Shown here piece after piece: positions 35,301-48,247 of a DNA stretch of 64,000 nt. This DNA is from Liopterus haemorrhoidalis (taxonomy: Eukaryota > Arthropoda > Insecta > Coleoptera > Dytiscidae). How positions within the stretch are numbered: the first letter of the stretch is position 1; each line of letters begins with the position of its first letter. The stretch is from the NCBI GenBank assembly GCA_963971575.1, contig OZ020625.1, forward strand, positions 23,896,992 through 23,960,991, given 5' to 3'. A program made the translations under genes and the position numbers. The notes beneath the pieces are model-generated. The model searched no databases, was not told the origin of the DNA, and was given only the letters and a program-made list of their open reading frames with translations.

Positions 35301-38300
35301 TCGGTAGCCTGGCTCTTGGTAATTTTGTCGCTATGGAGCGTTTCTCGGGAGCAGACCGCGCGTTATGCGTGCGAGAGTTTTACAAAAACGGTGATTCGGC
35401 GACTGTAGCGCGTAGAAAATTCTGCAGTATTCGAGGTTTTCGCCACTTAAATGATGCGCCAAGCATTCATCTCATTCGACATTGGGTTAAAAAGTTTGAA
35501 GAGACTGGTACAACGCTGGATAAATCAAAATCCGGGCGACCTAGGTCATCAAGAACGGTAGAAAACGTGGAGAATGTTAATCAGTCTGTTCGTGACGACC
35601 CGAACCTTTCAATTCGGAAGCGCGCAAGTGCTTTAAATGTATATAGATCATCATTACATCGCATTATGCACAAAGACCTAAAGCTGCACCCCTACAAAAT
35701 TCAATTGGTGCAAGAATTAAAGCCCCAAGATGCCAGTCAGAGGCTTAATTTCGTAAATCAGGTGATTGAGCGATTTTCAACGTTTACCAACATTTTGTTT
35801 TCGGATCCAATAAGCAGAACTGCCGCTACTGGAGTGCAACGAATCCGAAACGCAAACATCAGAAACCCCTACATTCGCCTAAAGTGACCGTATGGGCTGC
35901 GATGTCGGCGCGAGGAATTATCGGCCCTTACTTTTTTGAAGACGAAAGGGGGCGTGCAGTTACAGTGAATTCAGAGCGTTATCTGGAGATGTTAGACAAC
36001 TTCTTGGTACCTGAACTGCAAAACTTTCCTGGCTATAACCAAAGAACATGGTTCCAACAGGACGGAGCAACTTCACACACGTCCAATATGTCTCTGCCAC
36101 GTGTTCGTGAAATTTTCTCAGGCAAATTGATCTCCCGGAGAGGTGACATAAATTGGCCTCCACGCAGTCCAGATTTAACCCCTATGGACTTTTTCCTATG
36201 GGGTTATCTTAAATCTAAAGTTTACGCCAATAAACCGACTTCACTGGCGCATTTGAAAGAAAATATCCGTCACGAAATGGCAGCCAGCCCTGAGTCCACC
36301 TGCCGAGACGTCATAAGTAATTTTACTGTTCGATTTGTCTTCGACTGTCTACATTTAGACGATATTATTTTTAAGAAATAAATCCCCAAAAAGTGTATTT
36401 TAATAATTAATAAACATTTTTTATATATACGGCTTACTTTTTTTTTAATCGATCCACTAAATATAAAATTTCTTTTGAGACACCTTGTACAATAAATTTT
36501 TTTTTGCTAAAAATGCATTTTACTCCACAAAGGAATTTCTTATGTATCAATTCTGATATTACTTGTAACACGTAACTATAATTCTGTATGACTGACCTAA
36601 AACATGATGTACTATGTAATTAAGTCAATAAACTTATTATTATTAATGTTATTATGTTTAAAGAGGGTTTATCAAATATTTTTTATTGTTTCAGATGTGT
36701 ACTTATGAAAATTGGCCAAAGAGTACGAAGTGTGCGATGTGCGGAGCGATAGCCAACAATGCCACGCGGTCACAGGGTGCAGGCTTAATATTATCATCGC
36801 CTGAGCGGGAGTCCGACAGATCTAACGTGGATGAATGGCAGAGAAACGCGTCACATAGATATAGTAAGTTTATGGCAACTACAGTTTAAGACCTTTGAGG
36901 TCTTTTTGGACCCGAAGAGTCCGATTCGGGTTCAGGTCTGGATCCGGATCCGTTATTCTACGGCATATTTGGGTTATTTTTAGTTAACTACTAATTATAA
37001 TTGAAATTTAATTGTAAAGCTGTACGCAATTGCACACACAAAGAAAGATGACTAAAAACTGAATACATAACAGACAAGTGACTACTTGTTTTCCAGCATT
37101 TGTTCCGTGTAGTCTCTGTAGTTTTCAAATACAAGGTGTCTCAAAAGAAATTTTATATTTAGTGGATCGATTAAAAAAAAAGTAAGCCGTATATAGAAAA
37201 AATGTTTATTAATTATTAAAATACACTTTTCGGGGATTTATTTCTTAAAAATAATATCGTCTAAATGTAGACCCTCGCGTTCTCGGCACTCATTTAATCG
37301 AACAGTAAAATTACTTATGACGTCTCGGCAGGTGGACTCAGGGATGGCTGCCATTTCGTGACGGATATTTTCTTTCAAATGCGCCAGTGAAGTCGGTTTA
37401 TTGGCGTAAACTTTAGATTTAAGATAACCACATAGGAACAAGTCCATAGGGGTTAAATCTGGACTGCGTGGAGGCCAATTTATGTCACCTCTCCGGGAGA
37501 TCAATTTGCCTGAGAAAATTTCACGAACACGTGGCAGAGACATATTGGACGTGTGTGAAGTTGCTCCGTCTTGTTGGAACCATGTTCTTTGGTTATAGCC
37601 AGGAAAGTTTTGCAGTTCAGGTACCAAGAAGTTGTCTAACATCTCCACATAACGCTCTGAATTCACTGTAACTTTCGTCTTCAAAAAAGTAAGGGCCGAT
37701 AATTCCTCGCGCCGACTTCGCAGCCCATACGGTCAGTTTAGGCGAATGTAGGGGTTTCTGATGTTTGCGTTTCGGATTCGTTGCACTCCAGTAGCGGCAT
37801 TTCTGCTTATTTACGTGGCCATTAAGATGAAAATGAGCTTCATCCGAAAACAAAATGTTGGTAAACGTTGAAAATCGCTCAATCACCTGATTTACGAAAT
37901 TAAGCCTCTGACTGGCATCTTGGGGCTTTAATTCTTGCACCAATTGAATTTTGTAGGGGTGCAGCTTTAGGTCTTTGTGCATAATGCGATGTAATGATGA
38001 TCTATGCACATTTAAAGCACTTGCGCGCTTCCGAATTGAAAGGTTCGGGTCGTCACGAACAGACTGATTAACATTCTCCACGTTTTCTACCGTTCTTGAT
38101 GACCTAGGTCGCCCGGATTTTGATTTATCCAGCGTTGTACCAGTCTCTTCAAACTTTTTTAACCCAATGTCGAATGAGAGGAATGCTTGGCGCATCATTT
38201 AAGTGGCGAAAACCTCGAATACTGCAGAATTTTCTACGCGCTACAGTCGCCGAATCACCGTTTTTGTAAAACTCTCGCACGCATAACGCGCGGTCTGCTC

Positions 38301-41300
38301 CCGAGAAACGCTCCATAGCGACTGAATTCCCAAGAGCCAGGCTACCGATTGACATAACCCCCGCGCCCCTCGGATACGTTGCGTTCACACAGTAAGCTAA
38401 ATAAATATAAAATTTCTTTTGAGACACCTTGTACATTGTGGGCCGGTTTCTGAAAGTTTAGCCGAGTTTAATCCTCTGGTTAAATTCGGTTACAATATAA
38501 CAGTCCCATAAGTATGAGGGCTACCTTTTAAGTTTTTACAAAAACTAAGAAAGAAAACATTTTTTTTTGGAACAAACTGTTTTATTGCTTTTCAAAATAT
38601 TCGCCTTTAAGATTTATACACTAAGCATGCGTTCAAACCAATACTAGAAAAATTTTTTCCACTCTGAAGGTGGTATCTCAAAAACATGGTTTTCGATGGC
38701 TTCAACAGCTTTTTGAGGTGATGAAAATCGCTGTCCACGCATTTTTTGTTTGACATTGGGGAACAAAAAAAAGTCGTTAAGGGGTAAATCAGGTGAATAC
38801 GGGCAATGAGACATTAATTCGATGTTTTTCAAATAATTAATTGTTTGACGTACTGTTTGGGATCTTGCATTGTTATGATGAAGAATGATGTGACGTTTTT
38901 GGTTTTTTTTTCCTGATTTGTCGATGATTTCTGGCAAACAAACTGTTGTATACCATTCATCATTAACTGTTCTCCGATCCTCTAAAGCAGGGATGAGCAA
39001 CCCGCGGCCCGGCATACTTTTTCGTGCAGCCCGTCAAAGCTTTTGTCTGTCAAATTTCAAAAAAGGCCATTAAATTACAAAAAATACATAGATATATTTT
39101 AAATCATAAATAAGAGCAATATAGAGCAATTGGTTGCAAAGAAGTAATGCCAAACTTCTCATTAAAATTTGTTTATGATTTTTTCCCCATAATAATTATC
39201 TTTGACTGTTTTTTTATACCTAGCATTTCTATTATATGTTTCATTTCTGTATCTTTTTAAATAATTTTGTTATTTTGTTAATAAATAGATAATTTGTGTT
39301 TATCATCTTGTGTTCATATTTTAATAAATTACATATGCGGCCCGCAGGAAATTTTTAAATTTCTAGTTGGCCCGTAGTAAAAAAAGGTTGCTCATCCCTG
39401 CTCTAAAGGAATGGTTGCGACATATCCAGTACAACCGAAGAAACAACCGATAATTTTCTTGGAAGTGTTTCGTGAACAAACAACTTTTGTGGGTTTCGGT
39501 TCATCTTGGAAGACCCAAACAGTGGATTGTTGCTTAGTTTCTGGTTGATATGAATAAATCCAAATTTCATCACCTGTCACGATGTTGTATACGGATTTTG
39601 CAGTGCCTAGGTTGAATTTTTTTAGCATTTCCTTACACCAATCAACACGAGCCTTTTTTGAGCTTCGGTCAAATTATGCAGAATCCATCGGCAACAGATC
39701 TTTTTCACAGCTAAATGTTCGTGCAAAATCGAATGTATTGTAGTCTGCGATATGCCAAACGGTAAGTCACATTCCGATCTTCTTCAATCATTTTGCGCAC
39801 AGCATCTATTTTTTTCTGAATCACAACCGATGTTGGTCGACCTTCACGAGATTCATCACTGACGGACGCACGACCACGACGAAATGATGCAAACCAATTG
39901 TAAACGTCATTTCTGATGGTGCTTTATTACCAAAAGTTGAACGAAGCGAATCTATGCATTGTTGTTGAGTTAGGCTTTAATAAAATCGTAAAATATCATC
40001 TAACGAAAACCTTCATGAATAATATCCATTTTTTCACGAACTGTTTGCTACCAGAAAATGTAAATGTATGAAAATTTTAACACCGCAAGGTGAAAATAAA
40101 TCTTTACTACTACTACTACACAAACTTGTGAATTAATTTTCATTAATAATATAATAATGTTTTTCTTTTTTAGCAATAGAATCTCAACAGCAGAGTCCAA
40201 ACAACTGTGAATATGAACGTGGACTGAGAAGGATGAGACGGCAGGCGGACTGGGCTTGGCTGAACGCGTGTCTCGGTGTGTTAGACGGAGACGCAAACCC
40301 TGTGGAAGCCTACCTTTCCTCTGGTGGTGACCCCGCCAGGCAACTAACAGCCTCAGAAGTTTCTTTACTTAACAGGTAATTTAATTGTAACATTATATTT
40401 AATGGCGTTTAAGCAGGTGTTAAATCTGACGAACGTTAGAAATCTCCGCCAGTATCCTGGGACTTTTTTCAACCTCTAAATTTTTGTGATTAAAAAAAAA
40501 AAAAAATGCTTTAAAGACGTTTCAAATATATTTCTTATCCATTTAATAACGACTTAGACCAATTAGTACACGTTAAAACTCGAACCGCAGCTTAAAGTGG
40601 GGAACAGAATGCAACGAGTTCTACGGTGCGTTGACGGCGTTTGGACGGCGCTATCTGTCAGAGGAAAGTTAAAATCAAGCTGTCGTACGCAAATGCATAG
40701 AATGGGCAACGTCCTACGGCGTTCGAACGCCGTTGATACTGAATGTTCGTCAACTTCCAACTTTTGACGCCGTTGAACGTTGACGCAGAACACCTAACCT
40801 CAGTTTTTACTGAATGGTAAAGTGTTTGTATGTATAAATAACTTGCATACAACATAAATAACATCACACACAAGTCTTCATCATACATTATAATTTTAAT
40901 AAAATAAAGCGCACGTATAAACACAGATATAGGTTGTCACGTGACACTTTGACGGCGTTAAAAATTATTGCATTGTGTGCAGGCGAAAATCTCAACGGCG
41001 CTAATGCAACGCCGTCGCAAATGACGCCGCGCTGACGGCGTAGCGCGCTGTGCATTCTGTTCCAGGCTTAAGGTTTAGTTTATTTCAAAAGCTTAAATTT
41101 CAAATTTAGCTCAGAGCTCTTTAAATTAGTAGACTGTTCACTGTACGTTGTGGATAAGTTTAGTAGATAGTTCTAACGTTCAAGGTTACGAGTAGTGCAT
41201 CATCTGTGTGTCTGTAAACCAACTACGGTGACTTCGTAAATTGTTTATTATCTATTATCGTTTTCATAATTCTACTGTCCTAGATTATTACTAACTAAAC

Positions 41301-44300
41301 CTAACCTAATTACCTAAATTGATCATATTTACTGTTGGTCTTTGTAATTTTGGGCGAGATTTGTTGTAATCGGCGCGATGACATTTTGTTAAGTTACGTA
41401 AAGGCATACAATGTAAACGTTCTCTACGATGTAGACTGAGATAGCCAATGTGTTTATATATCTGTCTCATTAAAACAATTCACTAACTATAAGTTATTCA
41501 CTTGTTTAAAACAAACTTTGATTTCAATACTTTGCATCTTTAAAATTGTATGTCATGTTGGTATTAAAAAATGGCAAAAAATGTCATATTGACATATATC
41601 ATAACAAAAAAATTATTATAATAATCATTAATTATAATAATCATAGCCAACCAATCTGAAGTGATGTACAGCACAAGGGAATTTTTTAAATGACATTTAA
41701 AGTCAATAATACACTATAAAAGTAACCAAAAAAACCAGATCTATGGTCTATTTCAAAGTAGAAAAATGTGTGTAAGAAGATAGGAGCTGTTTGTCGTTGC
41801 TTCGGATTGGTTTAGATCGTCATCCCTATTATACTGTTAAAATATTGTTTTTAGTCCAAGTTGACAGATGTTCAGTGTCGTACATTGGAAATAAAGTCTG
41901 TTCCAAACGGTTAGGCGGAACTAGATTTTGCAATCTAGTTACTTTCATCGTTTAAATCATGCTTTTTAGCCGTGTTGTTTAAGCTTTGTAAATCATACTT
42001 GCAACAAACATTTTTGGTTAAGGTTAATATCATTTTAAAATGTCATTTTCTTTATATTTTGATTTTTTGTGTCATTCTTAATACAAATATCCCATTTATT
42101 TATTTTTTTGTCATTAAAATATATAAGAAAAATAATTTAATTTTGACATATCTCATTCGTTTCCATGGTTTCATTGTTGGAATTTTAAATTTTGACATTC
42201 CAACGTGAAAAATGAAATAACCCAAGCAAGGTCCTTTTTCGTGACAACCTAAAAGAACGAAATTCCCATTTAGTTCCGCCTAACCGTTTGAAACAGACTA
42301 TATATTATTTATATTATTTAATTTTTTTGTATATTTTGTTATTATTTACATATTTAGACTTTTATTTATATTCTTGGCGTAGATTTTATGGAGAAAATTC
42401 TCCATGTAATTTGTTTTTACGCAGTTATATATTTTTTAGGTTATCTGACATATAAATATTTTTTGATACTTGACAATTAACAGATCAAGATAATGACTAA
42501 TGTGAGGCCAAAAGACAGTCCAGCTGTTTGTGCCCAAAGAAGAAGTTATTGATATAATTTTTAGACCTTCATATATACATATATTTTTAATTTTTATTAA
42601 CAATAATTATTTAAATAAGAAACTTTAGCTCTGAAGATATATTGTTTGTTTTATTGCTTTGTTTAAACTCTTTTAGCCAAATCTCTCTTTTTATATATAG
42701 TACATAATTTTTAAAATTAATATTTTTTTAACTTTTTTAAATTCCCAATTAGACTGAATTTATGTCGTATAAATAACGTAAGTGTATTATGTGCCTTGTT
42801 TATTTCAATATCTTATTAACCTTTTTTTAAATTAAAAAAAGAAATCATTTGCTAACCCAGTTACAACGCCCATGCTCTAGTTGTAACTTATTTTAAATTT
42901 CCTGCTATACTGTATTTGTCCAGTGTAAATCGTACTCGGTTCGCAGCACTATCTACTTTTTTTTAATTAGAAATAGACCATAGTTTGGCCGTACAAAACA
43001 TATGACAAACTTGTTAGTGACAATCAACAATGTACAAGACATAGTCTATAGTTTACTAATTTGAGAACTCGGAACGCAGCTTTACATTTGAAGTTTTATT
43101 CATTTTGTATGATGCTTTATGCCAGTGCACATTTTCAGAGAATGTTTTAATGCAAGAAGTTGGTTTATTATTTTACATACAATATATATATTTTTTATTA
43201 ATCCTCTTTTTAATTAATATTTGGCATGGTTTTATAACTAAAATAACTAACTCCCTTTTTATATTTAATGTTTTAAATTAATTTGAGTATAATTACATTG
43301 TTGGACAGTATTAAATGATCACCCGGTAGATATGTTCCACGGACCGGATTGAGTTGGACCGGTGTCCAGAACAAATAGTAAATGACTTGGGGTCGAAAGG
43401 TAAAAATTCCGAAATTCACAAGAGAACGAGGGGTCTTGAAAATCAATTGAGAATGAAATGAGGGGAGAAATTTCGAAAATCGTTGACGTGGGGTAGTAAT
43501 TCCAAAAATAGCTGAAGACGAAAGGGCAGAAATTTCGTGCGGGACGTTTAAAACTTATTGCTGGGCCTTAGCTTGGACACCACTGGGATAGATTATAGTA
43601 AAATTACAAGTATTGAATTCTATATTTAATTTATTTTATTACAGATCATCAGCCTTCGATGTAGGACATACGTTAGTTCACTTAGCGATACGTTTTCACC
43701 GCGAGGACATGCTGGCCACGCTTCTGTCGCAGATAGAGGGCAGTGGTTCGGGCGTGAAGCGAGTGCCTAGTTACGTAGCCCCTGACATCGCTGCAGATAT
43801 ACGCAGGCATGTGTCTTCCACCATCAGACAACGGAAGGGTGGGTTCCCCTGTAATTATGTTACGGAGTTACCCACCTTCGCATTACCTGCAGGTAAGAAT
43901 AAGTATTATAAGTAATTATTACATTTGGGAGGTTCCTAAACCACTCCCGGAATCAGTTTAGAGTGTAATGTATGGCAAATCTGTAAGCTTACAGACAAAA
44001 CCTATAAGAAACTGTCCATAACAACACATAAAACAACTCCTTAGATACGATCGTCTGTAGCTTACAGATTTGCCACAGAATTGCATCATTAGTCTGTGTT
44101 TTAATATAAATAAAATAAAAACAGGCAAGATGAAATTCCACTTAATTCAATAATATACTGCTCAGTGGCTTAGCAACTTCAAGCTTCGCTATTAAATCTT
44201 CATAATTCATTTATCGTTTTGAAACGAATAGTCCATCATCTGTGTGTCTTTAAACCAACTACGGTGGCTTCGTAAAATGTTTATTATCTATTATCGTTTT

Positions 44301-44493
44301 TATAATTCTGCTGTCCTAGATTTTTACCGACCGTCAACATATATAAGGGAGGTATTGTGATCATACCGATTTTGACATTTCGAGATTTCGATGGATCTCC
44401 ACGAATTGAGGTCCCTACATAACATTTTGACTATTTTTAGCATGATGTCTGTCGGTTTGTCTGTCCGTCCGTCTGTCTGTCTGTCTGTCTGTC

Positions 44494-44581
<88 letters not shown>

Positions 44582-47500
44582 CGTCTGTCCGTCTGTCCGT
44601 CTGTGTACACGTGTAGAGCAAATTCGGCTGAAAGGATTTTTATGAAACTTCATATTTAAGCTTCTGCCATCAATGGAACGAGTTGATCAACTTTTGGTAA
44701 AAATCGGTTGACTAGAAATGGAAGTTTCCTCGTGTCGATTTTAAGATTTTTGCGAATATTTAACAACAGAAAAATATTTCGAAAAAATGTATTTAATAAA
44801 AGTTGCCATAAAAGCAATAACTAACAACTTTTATTTGAGACATTTTTTGATAAAACGAAAAAAATTTCTAAATTTTTTCTAAATATCTATTTTTCATACT
44901 TATATGTAACGTTACCATGGTTATGATAAATAATATCTTTGTTAGAAAATATTAGGCCAAGTTATTTCTACTACTCCGAAACTGGTCAGCTGTAGATAGT
45001 TGTTTTTGTTTATGTCCGATACCCGTACAACCTTTCCATTTTTACTCATTAAGGACACGACCATCTCCACAACGTTATTTCTACTCTGCTGCTAGAATGT
45101 ATTTTATACAAGTACTTTGTGATGGCGGTCGGTCCTGTGGTGGCCACAGCTAATTTTTATTAACTAAACTTAACCTAATTACCTGAATTAATCATATTTA
45201 CTGTTCGTCTTTGTAATTTTGAGCGAGATTTGTTAATGATGACATTTTGTTAGGTAATGTAAAGGCATACAATATGTACGGTCTCTTCGATAGACTGAGA
45301 TAGCCAATGTGTTTATAAGTCTGTCTTATTAAAACAACTCACTAGCTATAAGTTTAGAAAATTATCCACAATCGACAACGAGCAACGTATTAAATTTAGA
45401 GGTCTGAACGGATGCACGTCTTACCATATGACAAACTTGTTAGTGACAATCAACAGAGTACAAACTATGGTCTATAGTGTATTAATTTAATGCCCTTTTC
45501 ACACTAGATCTTTAAGTAGATTAAGTAGATTTGTAGATCTTTAAGTGAATGTATCTTTAAACGCTAATGTGAACTCGTATGGCCTCGTCTAAATACAAGC
45601 GATGTTTAAGACAGAGATCTGCGTCTTAAACATCGTCCGCATTGCCAACTTAATTTCTATTATAAAAAAATACTCCTTGAATTTGTGCTGTCAACATTTT
45701 ATATTATCATAAACAAGAATACTGTATTATATCGACGTTATAAGAAGTTTATACTTATTGTTATAATAAAATTATTTATTCTAATAATGTGTTTAATAAA
45801 ATACAGAGCTACAATAATTGAGATAAAATGTATCGACTTACATGTTGATACAGGTGTAATATATTCTTTATTGTAGTGTCTTTATTGTAGAATGAAATGA
45901 AATATCCATATTTGTTTATAATAATTCAAAATGTGCGTCTGCGCAGACAGTTCAAAACTGGTAATTTCATGACGGTAACTTAAAGGACAAAATTACTATA
46001 GCTGATGACAGCACCAGAGATTTAAACATCAAGTGTGAAAGCATACCGATCTTAAACATCGGTAAACTTTAAGTTCACTCGTCTTAAAGTTCTACTGTGA
46101 AAAGGGTATAAGAGCTCTGAATGCGGCTTTAGTACTTACTTTATAGTTGGTCCTGCTACTTAGTTCTGAGCATGGTGATTTCTCCACATACACCTGTGTA
46201 GTGCATGTTACACGCCACATGCACTTCTCACAGGTATGTGAGACCTACAGTTTAAAGTGGATTCCGATCCACTTTTACTTGTTTTTGCGGAAAATTTCGT
46301 GAGAAATTTTACCTCTGTAATGAGACCTATGCTTTTCTAGCGAGAACTATTTGAAAAATGTTTGCCTACGTTGGGGGCTGAACGTGGTACCTTATACACA
46401 GCTAGCAAGGCAAAAAATATTGTCCCAGACATCCTGTATTCTGCTGATCTTTTTTACTTTGTAAATATCCACGAAACCCCTTAAATGTATGATTGTTCCC
46501 GCCTAAAATATCAAGCACTATATTATGCATTATATTTTTTGTTGTTAATAAATTACAAATTCTTCTGTTGCAGAAGTAGAAGAACTACCAGCTCCAATCC
46601 AAGAACAGCTATTCAACGAACTGCTGGACCGGGATGCGCAACAACAGTTGGAGAGTGAACCACCCGTCATTAACTGGTCTCTGGAGGTGACGGTGAGACT
46701 AGGTTCTCGACTGTACGCGCTGTGGAACAGAAGTGCGGGGGACTGCCTGTTGGATTCCGCCATGCAGGCCACATGGGGCGTATTCGACAGAGATAACACA
46801 CTTAGGAGAGCGCTGGCTGAAAGTTTACATCAGGGTGGACACCTGTAAGTAACACAGCTAGCTAATTATAAGATATTGGGTTTGTTCATTTACAGTGTAA
46901 TTAGTAGATTATATATATTTTGTTTTTAGATTCTATCCCAGATGGAAAGAATACGAATCGAGTCAAGCCTCTCTCCTGCAGTTCTCCCTGGAAGAGGGTC
47001 AGTGGGAGGAAGACTGGACGAGTCTCCTGTCGCTGGCTAGTCAACCGGGAGCTTCCTTAGAGCAGCTGCACGTATTCGCTCTAGCGCATGTGCTTCGGAG
47101 ACCTATCATAGTCTACGGGGTGAAATACGTGAAGAGTTTTAGAGGAGAAGCACTAGGTTATGCAAGGTTTGAAGGTGAGTGGATTAGATTAAGATATTTT
47201 CAGTTTAAGTAGTCTATACCAGCGTTTCTCAACCGGGGGGCTGTGAAGGCTTCGTCGGGGGGCCGCGAAGTCATACAAGATCAAAACATAAAAATATAAT
47301 AGCAATGCGCTCAATCTTGCAAGATATAAATTTTATTCATATTTATAAATACGAGTCTTATATTTATATTCAGAAAAATATACCTTTCATAACATAAATA
47401 AAATAATTATTTTATTTATTATTCTATCTAATTACTTATTTTGACAACTAATTTAAGCTACAGGCTATTTCAAACGTTTAAGCGGAACAAAATGGAATAT

Positions 47501-48213
47501 TAATTTTCTAAAGTTGTCACTAGCTAACTTTATAATAAGTAAAATGGGCTTTTGCTAAACAAACTGATCAAAAGCAATCAAAATTCAAGTTGTAGTTTGA
47601 AGTAGGTATGACTTAAAAGTGCAAATTTTTAAAAAAATATTTTTATTACTCTCCGAGCTACAGATAACTCAAGATCAAAGATGCGAATGCGAACACTTGT
47701 AAATAAAAATACTTTACTTTCAATCGTCATTATATTATAGTTTTTTGTCAACCGTAAAAGATACTGAAAAAATGATTAAGTAAAAGTTGTTTCTTTTGAA
47801 AAGCTCTATCCAAAAATACTCAATATGACATACGTTCCCATATAACAATTCGAAACTGTCCTTAATATCCTGTTCTTCCGGAAAATTTCAATACTACCAT
47901 TTAATGTTTTGTATAAATTTTTCCCAACTTGCTCACACGTTGCCTTTTCGAGAAAAATCGTGTTCCCTCTATCTTGATACACCATATATATATATATATA
48001 TATATAAGGAGAAATAAAAATTCTTATTTACTCGTCAAAATTTATTAATTAAATTAATTAAAATATAGTAAGAGACGTTTCGACTGTGAAATCCAGTCAT
48101 CTTCAGTCTAAAGTAAATTGAACTATAAAATAAAAAACTTCAACATTGCCAAAACTAGACCACTGGAAATACGTGGTGGTACGACATGTTGTATCGGACA
48201 GACAATCCGTTAC

Positions 48214-48247
<34 letters not shown>

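Larger units (their letters stand above)
34989..36600 (+). pseudogene. LINE RT C-terminal fragment split by DD41D copy C
   Basis: The frame reads [20 protein letters not shown], then [20 protein letters not shown], typical of the C-terminus of a non-LTR RT protein. It continues across the transposon (35218-36487) with [12 protein letters not shown] sequence. A short ATTATTATTAATG run near 36637 may be its tail. Confidence 0.75.
44229..45485 (+). repeat. Repeat family 4, copy 2, split by GTCY family 2
   Basis: 44229-44321 and 45160-45485 match 41150-41500 and 43000-43050; the GTCY element (44322-45158) separates them, and copy 1 provides the empty site (CTGTCCTAGATTATTACTAA near 41277). Confidence 0.72.

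Noticed and set aside
36695..36889. ATG at 36695 as a gene start
   Set aside because: It is internal Met159 of trbd directly after a 3' splice site, inside the third zinc finger.
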